A DNA stretch of 64,000 nt from Coraliomargarita algicola (lineage in GTDB: Bacteria; Verrucomicrobiota; Verrucomicrobiia; Opitutales; Coraliomargaritaceae), in contig NZ_CP138858.1 of assembly GCF_033878955.1 (NCBI RefSeq), positions 2,527,001 through 2,591,000 of the forward strand, in the 5' to 3' direction. The notes below the pieces were generated by a model. The model was not told the DNA's origin. It searched no databases and saw nothing but the letters and a program-made list of their open reading frames with translations. Made by a program: the position numbers and the translations under genes. How positions within the stretch are numbered: the stretch's first letter is position 1; the number at the start of each line of letters is the position of its first letter. This document shows, in pieces, positions 1-10,631 of this stretch.

Positions 1-1334
1 CTGCAAGAGGTAAGTTTCGATTTGGCGCATGGTATCAAGAATGACACCCACGGTAATCAACATCCCGGTGCCACCAAAGAAAATCGCGACACTGAAGGGA
101 ACGTTGTATGCAAAAAGCAAAATATCAGGAAAGACTGCGATCACCGTCAGCGAAAGCGCACCAAACAAGGTGAGTCGCGTCATAATGTGATCCAGGAACT
201 TCGCAGTAGGCTCTCCAGGACGCACACCAGGAATGTAACCGCCATTCTTCTTCAAATCATCCGCGATCTGAATAGGCTTAAACATCATGGAGACCCAGAA
301 GTAAGAAAATACCAGAATCAATAGGCCAAAAATGAAGTAGTAGGCAAATTGACCACGGCCGAGAGAATCCGCAAAATCGTTGAAGAAGCGCATACCCGTC
401 GCACTTCCCAAGTAAGATAGAATCTGCGTAGGAAACATCAGGATAGCACTACCGAAGATGACCGGCATCACACCTGCGTAATTGACCTTAAGTGGCAGGA
501 ACGAGCTTTGCCCACCATAAACCTTACGGCCCACGACACGTTTTGCGTACTGAACAGGAATCTTACGCTGTGCTTGTGTGATCGCAACCAGAGCGGCAGT
601 CACAGCAAACAACAGAGCCAACATCAACACACCTTCCGGCACTCCCAGAGATGTGCCCTCAGAGCCGACCGGAGCTACAAACATTTGGTAAGCCGAAGCC
701 ACCGCGCCTGGCAAGCCAGAGATAATGTTCACCGTAATCAGCAAGGAAATACCGTTACCGATACCACGCTGCGTGATTTGCTCCCGAGCCAGACCATGAT
801 CATGGTGCCGGCAGTCAGGAAGATGGTGCCTGTAATCAAGAAAGGAACCTGACCTGCAATCACGACCTTGCCGTATTCCGCAGGATTGAAGCCTTGCCCA
901 ATCAGGCTTGCTGGATTGGTCGAAAGAGCGACCAATAACAACAAACCTTGAACCACACAAATACCCAGCGTCAGATAGCGAGTGTATTGATTGATCTTCT
1001 GGCGGCCCACATCCCCTTCTTGCTGCAAACGAGCAATGACTGGGAAAACCGCCCCGACCAACTGCATGATGATCGACGCACTGATGTAAGGCATGATGCC
1101 CAGTGCAAAAAGTGCACCATTCAAAAGCGCTCCCCCGCTGAACATGTTAAACATGCCAACGAGACCACCTCCCGCATTCGCTTGATCCGCGAAGAATGCC
1201 TGAATGGGTGCGATGTTCATCCCAGGAAGTGGAATGTTCGCGCCAACCCGGGCAATGAACAACAACGCCAGCGTGAAGAAGATCTTCTGGCGCAGTTCAG
1301 GAATCTTCAGCGAATTTGTAAAAGCAGAAAGCAT
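1..1334 (-). CDS. secY: Preprotein translocase subunit SecY (C-terminus off the window; one frameshift)
   Basis: SecY is the channel subunit of the SecYEG translocon in the inner membrane. The start (MLSAFTNSLKIPELRQKIFF) and hydrophobic segments with IMPYISASIIMQ, QRKIPVQYAKR and GGQSSFLPLKVNYAGVMP are classic SecY. The frame is open from 1334 to about 785 (about 183 codons). It then resumes one base out of phase as EQITQRGIGNGISLLI and stays open to position 1. The plus strand reads CTCCCGAGCC at 781-790 where CTCCCCGAGCC would restore the frame, so one base is missing from a C run. secY is essential and the remainder is perfectly conserved, so I take this as a sequence error rather than a pseudogene. 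It is the last visible gene of the ribosomal operon. Confidence 0.95.
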
Positions 1335-1374
1335 CAGTAGTTATCCTTTACTCGACTCCACAGGGGGAATCGAA

Positions 1375-1848
1375 TTATGCGTCTTCCTTATCTTCAGCAG
1401 GCGTTTCGCTAGCGACTTCAACCTTACCTCCAGCAGCTTCGATCTTGCTCTTGGCAGAATCAGAAACCTTGCTGAGTTTGATTGTATACGCTTTCGAAAC
1501 TTCGCCATCGCCCAGGAGCTTTACGCCCTGCTTGTTGTCGCGAACGAGTCCAGCTTGAATCAAAGACTCACGATCAACGACATCACCTTCGAGCTTTTCA
1601 AGCTGTCCGACGTTTACGAGTTGGTAAGAAACCTTGAAGTTCTTGTTGTTAAAACCACGGCGTGGAAGCTTACGGTAAAGAGGCATTTGACCGCCTTCGA
1701 AACCGATTCGGATACCACCGCCAGAGCGAGCCTTTTGCCCCTTGTGCCCCTTACCGGAAGTTTTACCGTGACCGCTACCTTCACCACGTCCAAGACGCTT
1801 AGTTGGGTGCGTGGCACCTTTAATGGTTGGAATATTATCGAGATTCAT
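1375..1848 (-). CDS. rplO: 50S ribosomal protein L15
   Basis: Large-subunit assembly protein of 157 residues. The N-terminus MNLDNIPTIKGATHPTKRLG and the glycine-rich basic stretch GRGEGSGHGKTSGKGHKGQK are diagnostic of L15. It lies 12 bp after rpsE, where many bacteria carry rpmD (L30); there is no room for that gene here. The C-terminus is acidic (PAEDKEDA), a small lineage extension. Confidence 0.98.
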   Translation of the reverse strand: MNLDNIPTIKGATHPTKRLGRGEGSGHGKTSGKGHKGQKARSGGGIRIGFEGGQMPLYRKLPRRGFNNKNFKVSYQLVNVGQLEKLEGDVVDRESLIQAGLVRDNKQGVKLLGDGEVSKAYTIKLSKVSDSAKSKIEAAGGKVEVASETPAEDKEDA

Positions 1849-1860
1849 GTTGCTGATTCC

Positions 1861-2385
1861 TTAGACCTCCGCAGCGGCTTCGCTAAAACGGATGTTGTGA
1901 ATTTCCTCATGCGAACGAAGCTGTAGGAGCGCGGCCATTGTGGCGTTGACCATAGCCAGGTGGTTGTTCGAACCGAGGGACTTGGATAGAATGTTTTTGA
2001 TACCAACGGACTCGAGCACCGCACGGCAACCGCCACCTGCGATCACGCCCGTTCCATCAGAAGCGGGACGTAGTAGCACCTTACCACCATCGGCCTGGCC
2101 GAGAACGTGGTGAGGAATGGTGTCGCCGCGAAGATTGATCGTTACGAGGTTCTTCTTCGCTTGCTCAGTGCCTTTACGGATACACTCAGGAACTTCCTTT
2201 GCTTTACCGTAACCGACGCCGACTTCGCCTTTTTGATTACCCACAACTACGAGTGCTGCGAAGCTGAAACGGCGACCGCCCTTTACAACCTTTGCGCAAC
2301 GGTTGATATGCACAACCTTCTCGATGTATTCAGGAGTTTCTTCCGGCTCGTCTTTTTGGGAAAATGATCTTTTTTGTCTGCTCAT
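1861..2385 (-). CDS. rpsE: 30S ribosomal protein S5
   Basis: Small-subunit protein involved in decoding accuracy, 174 residues. The S5 double-stranded RNA-binding domain starts at YIEKVVHINRCAKVVKGGRR, followed by FAALVVVGNQKGEVGVGYGK and the C-terminal half with GGGCRAVLESVGIKNILSKSLGS. Length and order are normal. It sits 11 bp downstream of rplR. Confidence 0.98.
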   Translation of the reverse strand: MSRQKRSFSQKDEPEETPEYIEKVVHINRCAKVVKGGRRFSFAALVVVGNQKGEVGVGYGKAKEVPECIRKGTEQAKKNLVTINLRGDTIPHHVLGQADGGKVLLRPASDGTGVIAGGGCRAVLESVGIKNILSKSLGSNNHLAMVNATMAALLQLRSHEEIHNIRFSEAAAEV

Positions 2386-2396
2386 ATGGGAAGTCC

Positions 2397-2753
2397 TTAG
2401 AATTTGAGGCCGCCTTCGCGAGCCGCTTCAGCGAATGTTTTGACACAACCGTGGTAGCGACGACCGGAACGGTCGAAGACTACGGCCTCGACACCGGCAG
2501 CTTTCGCCTTCTCAGCGATCACCTTACCCAGCGCAAGTGCACCATCGTTGTTTGCTTTCACGTCAGCGTCTTTGCCACCAACCGATGAAGCGTATGCCAC
2601 TGTGTGACCGGCGACGTCGTCGATGCATTGCGCATAGATGTGTTTGTTGGAGAAATGCACAGCGAGGCGTGGGCGCTCTGCAGTGCCTTTGACCTTCTTG
2701 CGGATGCGATAGCGACGCTTCTGCGCGAGAGAATTTTTCTTTTGGAGTTTCAT
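2397..2753 (-). CDS. rplR: 50S ribosomal protein L18
   Basis: Binds 5S rRNA with L5. It has 118 residues, starting MKLQKKNSLAQKRRYRIRKK, with the core RLAVHFSNKHIYAQCIDD and the family C-terminus YHGCVKTFAEAAREGGLKF. It lies between rplF and rpsE with short gaps, as in a normal spc operon. Confidence 0.97.
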   Translation of the reverse strand: MKLQKKNSLAQKRRYRIRKKVKGTAERPRLAVHFSNKHIYAQCIDDVAGHTVAYASSVGGKDADVKANNDGALALGKVIAEKAKAAGVEAVVFDRSGRRYHGCVKTFAEAAREGGLKF

Positions 2754-2773
2754 GTATTACCCTCTGCTGAAAA

Positions 2774-3310
2774 TTAAGCGGACTTCTTACCCTCCTTACG
2801 GCGGACGTATTGGCCGACGATATGGACACCCTTGCCCTTGTAAGGCTCTGCAGGGAAGTAAGAATAGATTGTCGCGGCGATTTCACCGACGATTTGCTTA
2901 TCGGCACCGGAGACGGAGATTTTAGTGTTCTCGGCCACAGTGACTGTGATCCCTTCAGGAATCTTCACTTTGACCGGGTGAGAGTAACCAAGTGCGAGGT
3001 CGAGCAAGTCGCCTTCAAGCGCTGCGCGAAAACCAACACCTTTGATTTCAAGTTTCTTTTCGTAACCATCGACCACACCGACCACCATGTTATTGATGAT
3101 GGAACGTGCTGTGCCGAACATGGCGCGTGCATGACGGCTGCTATCTGCAGGAGTCACGCGAATCTCGCCATCAGTCAGTTCGATATTAACCGAACCGTCG
3201 AAAGTTTTTTCAAGTTTGCCCTTAGGCCCTTCAACGCGAACTGTCTGACCATCGATCGTGACATTCGCCTTATCAAGGACGGGGATAGGAAGTTTACCAA
3301 TTCTGCTCAT
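2774..3310 (-). CDS. rplF: 50S ribosomal protein L6
   Basis: Large-subunit protein near the GTPase centre, 178 residues. The start MSRIGKLPIPVLDKANVTI, the NNMVVGVVDGYEKKLEIKGVG core and the terminal GKGVHIVGQYVRRKEGKKSA are diagnostic. Normal length, with an ATG start and a 17 bp gap after rpsH. Confidence 0.98.
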   Translation of the reverse strand: MSRIGKLPIPVLDKANVTIDGQTVRVEGPKGKLEKTFDGSVNIELTDGEIRVTPADSSRHARAMFGTARSIINNMVVGVVDGYEKKLEIKGVGFRAALEGDLLDLALGYSHPVKVKIPEGITVTVAENTKISVSGADKQIVGEIAATIYSYFPAEPYKGKGVHIVGQYVRRKEGKKSA

Positions 3311-3327
3311 CGTGTGCTGCCTTTTAA

Positions 3328-3726
3328 TTACCAGACTTTGCAGACGAACTCGCCGCCAACGCCCGCTGCGCGAGCATCGCGGGCGCGCATTACGCCTTTT
3401 GAAGTAGTGAGGATTGCGACACCCATGCCCTCAAGGACACGTGGGATTTCTGTGCAACCGTAGTATAGACGACGACCTGGCGTGCTTTGACGCTGGATAT
3501 CGGTGATCGCCGGTGTTTTGCCCGCGAATTTCAATTTGAGCGTGAGCGTCTTGAAGCCCTTCTCATTTTGACCTTCGCTAAAGTCGTGAATGTAACCCTC
3601 TGCCTTAAGAATCGCAGCGATTGCAGCACGCATTTTAGAGTGCTGCGTGGTGCAGGACTCTTTGTGCGCTCTACTCGCGTTACGGATAGTGGTGAGGAAA
3701 TCTCCGATTGTGTCGTGAACTGCCAT
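3328..3726 (-). CDS. rpsH: 30S ribosomal protein S8
   Basis: 16S rRNA-binding assembly protein that represses the spc operon in E. coli. It has 132 residues, starting MAVHDTIGDFLTTIRNA. The C-terminal signature TTSKGVMRARDARAAGVGGE and the ending VCKVW are typical. Whether autoregulation exists here cannot be judged from the sequence. Confidence 0.98.
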   Translation of the reverse strand: MAVHDTIGDFLTTIRNASRAHKESCTTQHSKMRAAIAAILKAEGYIHDFSEGQNEKGFKTLTLKLKFAGKTPAITDIQRQSTPGRRLYYGCTEIPRVLEGMGVAILTTSKGVMRARDARAAGVGGEFVCKVW

Positions 3727-3774
3727 AGTATTTTTACTAGTGGGTTTTCAGTGAATGTGGTGAAGCAAGCGTGC

Positions 3775-4080
3775 TTACCAAGAGGATTTGGTCACACCAG
3801 GGATCTTACCTTGTGTGGCAAGTTCACGGAATGTGATACGGGAAAGACCGAATTTGCGAATGAACGCACGGGGACGACCTGTGACGGAGCAACGATTGCG
3901 CGCACGGATCGGAGAGCTGTTCTTAGGCAGCTTTGTCAACTTGGCTTGCGCCTTGTAGAACTCCTCGTCGGAAGTTTCTGGGTTGGCGATGATCGCTTTG
4001 AGCTCTTTACGCTTTGCTGCGTATTTTGCGATCATGCGTTCGCGCTTCAAGTTGCGTTGGATTGCTGATTTTTTAGCCAT
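3775..4080 (-). CDS. rpsN: 30S ribosomal protein S14 (zinc-independent form)
   Basis: Small-subunit head protein of 101 residues. The start MAKKSAIQRNLKRERMIAKY and the signature RCSVTGRPRAFIRKFGLSRI identify S14. The length of about 100 residues and the lack of paired CxxC motifs place it in the C-minus (zinc-independent) class. Confidence 0.97.
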   Translation of the reverse strand: MAKKSAIQRNLKRERMIAKYAAKRKELKAIIANPETSDEEFYKAQAKLTKLPKNSSPIRARNRCSVTGRPRAFIRKFGLSRITFRELATQGKIPGVTKSSW

Positions 4081-4122
4081 GTGTAAATCTTTCTTAAGTG
4101 CTGTGGGTATCGCTCTGAGCGC

Positions 4123-4713
4123 TTAGGCAGTCGCTGCAGCAGCGGCTTCTTCTTCGGCAGCGACTTCGGAGCTAGTCTTACGGAAAGGCATACCGAACAG
4201 CTTAAGCAATTCGCGGCCTTCCTCGTCTGTCAAAGCACTTGTGTTGATGCAGACATCCATACCAATTGTGGCATTGGTGCCTTCGGCACTCACTTCGGGG
4301 AAAATCGTGTGGTCATTTAGACCCAGTGTGTAGTTACCTTGACCGTCGAGACGTGTGGGCACCCCACGAAAGTCACGAATGCATGGCAGCGCGATATTGA
4401 TCAAGCGCGTAAGGAAATCATACATAGCCTCGCCACGCAGGGTAACCTTGCAGCCGATGGGCTGACCTTCACGAAGCTTGAAATTCGAGATACTGAGCTT
4501 CGCAATAGTAGTGACAGGACGTTGACCGGAGATTTTTGCAATCTCATCGTTCACGTATTGAACGTGATTTTTATCGGCCGTTGCAGAGAAACCAGAGTTC
4601 AACACGATCTTCTTGATCGCGGGTACTTGGTGCGGGTTCTTATACCCGAACTTTTCCATAAGTGCGGGCACGACCTTCTCGGCGTAGTGTTTTTGTAATA
4701 ATGACTGTGACAT
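4123..4713 (-). CDS. rplE: 50S ribosomal protein L5
   Basis: Binds 5S rRNA and contacts the P-site tRNA. I chose the ATG at 4713 (MSQSLLQKHYAEKVVPALM, 196 residues). The frame also extends to a TTG at 4737, but that would add eight residues not usual in L5. Motifs include KIVLNSGFSATADK and RDFRGVPTRLDGQGNYTLGL. The C-terminus ends in an alanine/glutamate-rich tail (AAEEEAAAAATA), longer than typical L5. About 100 bp separates it from rplX. Confidence 0.96.
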   Translation of the reverse strand: MSQSLLQKHYAEKVVPALMEKFGYKNPHQVPAIKKIVLNSGFSATADKNHVQYVNDEIAKISGQRPVTTIAKLSISNFKLREGQPIGCKVTLRGEAMYDFLTRLINIALPCIRDFRGVPTRLDGQGNYTLGLNDHTIFPEVSAEGTNATIGMDVCINTSALTDEEGRELLKLFGMPFRKTSSEVAAEEEAAAAATA

Positions 4714-4814
4714 CTGTAATATAAGGCGGATTTCCAACCCGACTTGTTAATGGTGAATGATGTTTTGGAAAAAGGTGCGTGAAAGTGAGACTTTGAGTCT
4801 CGCTGGCAAGTACC

Positions 4815-5057
4815 TTATTTCTTTTTCGCGTCGAATTTTTCGGCGCTCATTACGTTGGAGTAATGAATGGGAGCTTCGCGCTCAGCAGAACCACCTTCTG
4901 GATTCTCCTGAGTCTTGCGCTCAAACTTAGTGATCATGTTGACGCCTTCAACCAGGACACGCTCCCCTGCTTTGACTTCAAGGACTTTGCCGCGCTTGCC
5001 TTTGTGAGCGCCAGAGATGACGACGACTTCTTGTTCGCGTTTAATTGCTTTGGACAT
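4815..5057 (-). CDS. rplX: 50S ribosomal protein L24
   Basis: Assembly-initiator protein of the large subunit, 80 residues. The KOW motif is visible near the N-terminus (VVVISGAHKGKRGKVLEVKA), followed by VLVEGVNMITKFERKTQENP. It is somewhat shorter than many L24 proteins (about 100 residues), but the family C-terminal NVMSAEKFDAKKK is present. It starts 2 bp after the rplN stop. Confidence 0.96.
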   Translation of the reverse strand: MSKAIKREQEVVVISGAHKGKRGKVLEVKAGERVLVEGVNMITKFERKTQENPEGGSAEREAPIHYSNVMSAEKFDAKKK

Positions 5058-5059
5058 GA

Positions 5060-5422
5060 TTAGAGAACCTCGGGTGCGAGTGAAATGATTTTCATGTATT
5101 TCGCGCGGAGCTCACGAGCGACCGGGCCGAAAATACGTGTGCCTTTGGGGTTACCATCAGCGTTGATGATAACAATCGCATTGTTATCGAAACGGAGGTA
5201 GCTGCCATCTGCACGGCGAACGGGTGCCTTTGTGCGAACGACGACGCCGCGAACGACTTCACCCTTCTTGACAGAGGCGTCGGTGGACGCTTCCTTGACG
5301 GCACAAACGACAACATCACCGACATCGGCAGTGTCTTTGTTTTGGCCAAGGCGGCGGATCATCTCGGCGGATTTGGCGCCGGTGTTATCCGCGATAAATA
5401 CGCGGCTGTTCATCTGAATCAT
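5060..5422 (-). CDS. rplN: 50S ribosomal protein L14
   Basis: Large-subunit interface protein of 120 residues. It starts MIQMNSRVFIADNTGAKSAE and carries FDNNAIVIINADGNPKGTRI and the terminus KYMKIISLAPEVL, all highly conserved L14 features. It directly precedes rplX. Confidence 0.98.
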   Translation of the reverse strand: MIQMNSRVFIADNTGAKSAEMIRRLGQNKDTADVGDVVVCAVKEASTDASVKKGEVVRGVVVRTKAPVRRADGSYLRFDNNAIVIINADGNPKGTRIFGPVARELRAKYMKIISLAPEVL

Positions 5423-5480
5423 AGCTAAATCTCCTTATTAGGATTTATAAATTGTGTCGTGTTGGTAGCTGTAGGTCGCT

Positions 5481-5762
5481 CTATTCTTCGCCCAACTTTG
5501 GAGCGACTTCGAGCACCTTGGTTACACGCCAGCGCTTCAGCTTACTGAGCGGACGAGTTTCCATGATTTCAACTTTGTCACCCAGACCGCACTCGTTTTT
5601 TTCGTCGTGTGCGTGCACAACAGTCTTACGCTTAATTTCCTTCTTATAGAGGGGGTGCGGGACTTTGTAAGAGTAAGTGACTTTGATCGTCTTGTCACCG
5701 GAACGTTTTGAAACAGTTCCGACCAGGACTTTACGAGAGTTGCGTGTTGCTGTGGCTTCCAT
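5481..5762 (-). CDS. rpsQ: 30S ribosomal protein S17
   Basis: 16S rRNA-binding OB-fold protein of 93 residues. RKVLVGTVSKRSGDKTIKV opens the fold. The family signature GDKVEIMETRPLSKLKRWRV is present. It is followed by a 58 bp gap before rplN, one of the larger gaps in the operon. Confidence 0.97.
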   Translation of the reverse strand: MEATATRNSRKVLVGTVSKRSGDKTIKVTYSYKVPHPLYKKEIKRKTVVHAHDEKNECGLGDKVEIMETRPLSKLKRWRVTKVLEVAPKLGEE

Positions 5763-5782
5763 ATGCGTAGGCTGCTAAGAGA

Positions 5783-5986
5783 TTAGGCGCTGGCTGCGGC
5801 CAACTTCTTTTCTTTAAGGATGGTTTCGAGACGAGCGATTTGACGGCTCATATCTTTAAATTGGTGTGGGTGCTCGACTTGACCAGTTTGCTTGCGCATA
5901 CGAAGGTTGACGCGGGCATCACGTGTATCGCGAAGCGATTTTTCGATTTCGGCTTCGGACATTTCGCGGATTTCTTTAGTTTTCAT
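5783..5986 (-). CDS. rpmC: 50S ribosomal protein L29
   Basis: Small helical hairpin protein at the tunnel exit, 67 residues. The start MKTKEIREMSEAEIEKSLRD and RKQTGQVEHPHQFKDMSRQI match L29. It ends in a short alanine-rich tail (KKLAAASA). It lies between rplP and rpsQ as usual. Confidence 0.96.
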   Translation of the reverse strand: MKTKEIREMSEAEIEKSLRDTRDARVNLRMRKQTGQVEHPHQFKDMSRQIARLETILKEKKLAAASA

Positions 5987-6013
5987 AGTAATAGTTTCCT
6001 ATCTCTAAAAGTG

Positions 6014-6430
6014 TTATACTTCTTCGCGAGAAACGAAGCGGCAATGGAATGGAAGCTTGGTATCCGCAAGGCGGAGGGCTTCACGGGCGGCAGTTGCAGA
6101 GCAACCGGCAACTTCAAAGAGCATGGTGCCTGGCTTGATCACTGCACACCAGTACTCAACAGAGCCTTTACCTTTACCCATGCGAGTTTCCGCTGGCTTC
6201 TTAGTCACTGGCTTGTGAGGGAAAACGCGGATCCAAACCTTACCTTTACGCTTGAGGCTACGAGTCATCGCCACACGAGCGGCTTCGATTTGCTGGGAGG
6301 TCATACGACCGCGAGTGAGTGATTGGATACCGAAATCGCCAAAAGCGAGTGAGTTACAAGATTGCGCAGTGCCGTAAATACGACCTTTGTGAACCTTACG
6401 GTATTTTGTGCGTGATGGAAGAAGTGCCAT
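6014..6430 (-). CDS. rplP: 50S ribosomal protein L16
   Basis: Organises the A-site region of the large subunit. It has 138 residues, starting MALLPSRTKYRKVHKGRIYG. The signatures KGKVWIRVFPHKPVTKKPAE and RMGKGKGSVEYWCAVIKPG are conserved. The ATG start lies 59 bp after rpsC. Confidence 0.98.
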   Translation of the reverse strand: MALLPSRTKYRKVHKGRIYGTAQSCNSLAFGDFGIQSLTRGRMTSQQIEAARVAMTRSLKRKGKVWIRVFPHKPVTKKPAETRMGKGKGSVEYWCAVIKPGTMLFEVAGCSATAAREALRLADTKLPFHCRFVSREEV

Positions 6431-6489
6431 GGTTCGCTCTGTTTAAAGTGTTAAAAAGTATAAATTCGTTTCGAAGGATGAAACTTGCG

Positions 6490-7122
6490 TTACGCAGTTT
6501 CTTCGTCAGGGAGGCAGATCCAGCATTTAACGCCAATGATACCATACACAGTGCTCGCTTCGGAGAAGCCGTAATTGATATTAGCGCGAAGTGTTTGAAG
6601 AGGCACACGACCTTGACGTTGTTGCTCCGTGCGTGCGATGTCCGCACCACCGAGACGACCAGCGCACTGAATACGGATACCATCCGCCCCCATGCCCATG
6701 GTCGTTTGAACCGCGCGCTTCATAGCACGGCGGAATGCGATCCGACGCTCAAGCTGTAGCGCGACATTTTCAGCAACGAGTTGTGCAGAAAGGTCGGGAC
6801 GCTTGACTTCTTGAATGTCGAGCATGATTTCCTTGCCGACCTTCTTGTTGAGAGTCGCCTTGATCTTATCAAGCTCAGCACCTTTACGGCCGATGACGAC
6901 ACCAGGGCGTGCGGTGAAAATCTTAACGCGGATACGACCCGAAGCACGCTCGATGAAGATGCGTGGCACGGATGCGTAGCGAAGCTTCTCAGTGAGGAAT
7001 GTGCGGATGGTGTGGTCTTCCTTGATATACTCAGGGAATTTGTCCTTGTTTGCGTACCAGCGGGAGTCCCAGTCGCGGGTTACTGCAAGGCGGAAGCCGG
7101 TTGGATGTACTTTCTGTCCCAT
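6490..7122 (-). CDS. rpsC: 30S ribosomal protein S3
   Basis: Small-subunit mRNA-entry protein of 210 residues. It starts MGQKVHPTGFRLAVTRDWDS. The KH domain is visible (VKIFTARPGVVIGRKGAELD), followed by the C-terminal S3 domain with GIRIQCAGRLGGADIARTE and the ending IIGVKCWICLPDEETA. Length is typical. Confidence 0.98.
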   Translation of the reverse strand: MGQKVHPTGFRLAVTRDWDSRWYANKDKFPEYIKEDHTIRTFLTEKLRYASVPRIFIERASGRIRVKIFTARPGVVIGRKGAELDKIKATLNKKVGKEIMLDIQEVKRPDLSAQLVAENVALQLERRIAFRRAMKRAVQTTMGMGADGIRIQCAGRLGGADIARTEQQRQGRVPLQTLRANINYGFSEASTVYGIIGVKCWICLPDEETA

Positions 7123-7144
7123 AATTCGTAGGTGTCGTTAAAGC

Positions 7145-7480
<336 letters not shown>

Positions 7481-7485
7481 GAGAT

Positions 7486-7860
7486 TCAGCTGTTTTGAAG
7501 TGTTTTAATTCGGGCAATATCGCCCGCTTGTATGGTGGAGTCTTTGACCAATTCGAGGATGAGCCCTGCAGAATGGTCGCTACGTGATTCGATAATGATA
7601 AGCTCGCCGATAGATTGTAGGCCACGTGTGACGCGGCAAACCATCCCTAAGCGTATCCCTTGCTCGAGGCCACCATCGAGTATAACGACGTCGGCAGCGA
7701 GTGTGGGCACAACCTCAGCCACGGCTGCGGCATTCGGGCTGTAAATGGACTCTTTAACGAAAGCGGGCACCCCAGCGCTCACCGCACACGCCCACAGCAT
7801 GCTCCCGAAAAGGAACAAGCCTGTAAGCTTTAGTGTGCGTAATGAACGTGGAAATTGCAT
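7486..7860 (-). CDS. Small exported protein of unknown function inside the S10 operon
   Basis: A 124-residue product starting at the ATG at 7860 (MQFPRSLRTLKLTGLFLFGS), with a clear signal peptide (hydrophobic LTGLFLFGSMLWACAVSAG, likely cleavage near SAG-VPA). The frame stays open further upstream, but that part overlaps rpsS and looks out-of-frame. The C-terminal 60 residues (VVILDGGLEQGIRLGMVCRV, then IGELIIIE, AGLILELV and QAGDIARI) resemble the small beta-barrel of FlgT-C-type periplasmic domains; this is a pattern impression only. It lies 22 bp after rpsS and 5 bp before rplV, so it is part of the operon. Function unknown. Confidence 0.75.
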   Translation of the reverse strand: MQFPRSLRTLKLTGLFLFGSMLWACAVSAGVPAFVKESIYSPNAAAVAEVVPTLAADVVILDGGLEQGIRLGMVCRVTRGLQSIGELIIIESRSDHSAGLILELVKDSTIQAGDIARIKTLQNS

Positions 7861-7882
7861 AGCGTTTGCGTGAAAGAGAGTT

Positions 7883-8146
7883 TTACTTACCAGTTGGGTG
7901 CCCCTTGAAGGTGCGTGTCGGTGCAAACTCTCCGAGCTTATGACCGACCATATTTTCAGTGACGTAAACGGGCAGGAAGCTGCGACCGTTGTGCACATTG
8001 AAGTTAAGGCCGACGAAGTCGGGAGTGATGGTTGAGCGGCGCGACCATGTTTGGATCGGCTTGCGGTCGTTGTTGGCCTGTGCGACCTGAACCTTTTTGG
8101 CAAGGTGTGGATCAACAAAGAAACCTTTTTTTACGGAACGAGACAT
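7883..8146 (-). CDS. rpsS: 30S ribosomal protein S19
   Basis: Small-subunit head protein of 87 residues. It starts MSRSVKKGFFVDPHLAKKVQ and carries RRSTITPDFVGLNFNVHNG and VGHKLGEFAPTRTFKGHPTG, which are diagnostic. The usual next gene is rplV, but here the exported protein gene intervenes. Confidence 0.98.
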   Translation of the reverse strand: MSRSVKKGFFVDPHLAKKVQVAQANNDRKPIQTWSRRSTITPDFVGLNFNVHNGRSFLPVYVTENMVGHKLGEFAPTRTFKGHPTGK

Positions 8147-8162
8147 AGCTAGTTAAATCGGT

Positions 8163-9008
<846 letters not shown>

Positions 9009-9028
9009 GTTATTGGGTCCCTTCGTTC

Positions 9029-9319
9029 TTAGACGAGTTCGATCTTATCGCCCTCTTTAAGAGTTACGATAGCCTTTTTGTGGCCGCCCGAAGTGCCGGA
9101 CTTACCGCGACGTGAGCGGTCGTTCTTCACCTTAGGCTTTTTGTTAAGAATGTTTACGTTGGTCACCTCTACATTGAAGACCTTAGCAACAGCACGAGCG
9201 ACCTCGATACGGTTGGCGCTAGGAGCGACCTCAAATGTGTATTGGTTGAAGTTAGCAGACAAAAGAGCTGCTTTTTCAGTGACTCGGTATTCGAGAAGAA
9301 TTTTATCGGCAATAATCAT
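9029..9319 (-). CDS. rplW: 50S ribosomal protein L23
   Basis: Docking site for trigger factor and SRP at the tunnel exit, 96 residues. Visible motifs are LEYRVTEKAALLSANFNQYT, FEVAPSANRIEVARAV and VFNVEVTNVNILN. Its ATG overlaps the TGA of rplD in an ATGA arrangement, which suggests translational coupling. Confidence 0.97.
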   Translation of the reverse strand: MIIADKILLEYRVTEKAALLSANFNQYTFEVAPSANRIEVARAVAKVFNVEVTNVNILNKKPKVKNDRSRRGKSGTSGGHKKAIVTLKEGDKIELV

Positions 9320-9960
9320 GACTCACCTCCCTTTGCGCCATTGGCACGTGCGATGATAGTTTCGATGCCCTTAGCACTGACGATGATGTGGCGATAGCGC
9401 ACAACGTCCAGAGTGCTGAGGTTGCCTGCTTCAGAAAGGGAGACCCCTTCGATGTTGCGGGCTGCCAGAGCGGCATTGTTTTCAAATTGGTCATCAACGA
9501 TCAACACCTTGCCACGAGTCGGAAGAACCGCAGTCAGGACTTGATTGAAGAGCTTGGTCTTCGCTTCTTTCACTTCAATCGCTTCAATCACGGAAAGACC
9601 ACCTTCGGTTGCACGCTCGAAAAGTGCGCGGCTGAAAGCGAGATCCTTCATCTTGCGATTGATCTTCTGAGAGAAGTCGCGAGGCTTAGGGCCATGAGCG
9701 ATACCACCATGACGTTGGTGAGGCACGCGGCGTGAACCCTGACGGGCCGTGCCACTACCTTTTTGGCGGAAGAGCTTCTTACCGGAACCAGCAACTTCTG
9801 CGCGAGTCTTGGTGGAAGCATTGCCTTGGCGTGCATTGGCCTGATGAGCGAGAACAACTTGGCGTAGCGCGGCTACACCCTTGTCGCCCTCGAAGGCTGG
9901 AAGCGCAAACTCCTTCTCAGAGCTTGATGTTCCGTCGGCTGTGTAAACTTTAAGTTTCAT
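9316..9960 (-). CDS. rplD: 50S ribosomal protein L4
   Basis: Exit-tunnel protein that in E. coli also represses the S10 operon; regulation here is unknown. It has 214 residues. Conserved parts are QVVLAHQANARQGNASTKTR, KLFRQKGSGTARQGSRRVPH and GPKPRDFSQKINRKMKDLAF. It overlaps rplW by 4 bp. Confidence 0.98.
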   Translation of the reverse strand: MKLKVYTADGTSSSEKEFALPAFEGDKGVAALRQVVLAHQANARQGNASTKTRAEVAGSGKKLFRQKGSGTARQGSRRVPHQRHGGIAHGPKPRDFSQKINRKMKDLAFSRALFERATEGGLSVIEAIEVKEAKTKLFNQVLTAVLPTRGKVLIVDDQFENNAALAARNIEGVSLSEAGNLSTLDVVRYRHIIVSAKGIETIIARANGAKGGES

Positions 9961-9986
9961 CGTATTGTATCCTTTCGTCGCTCAGC

Positions 9987-10631
<645 letters not shown>

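Noticed and set aside
4714..4737. Alternative TTG start of rplE
   Set aside because: It adds residues not typical of L5; the ATG at 4713 gives the usual N-terminus.
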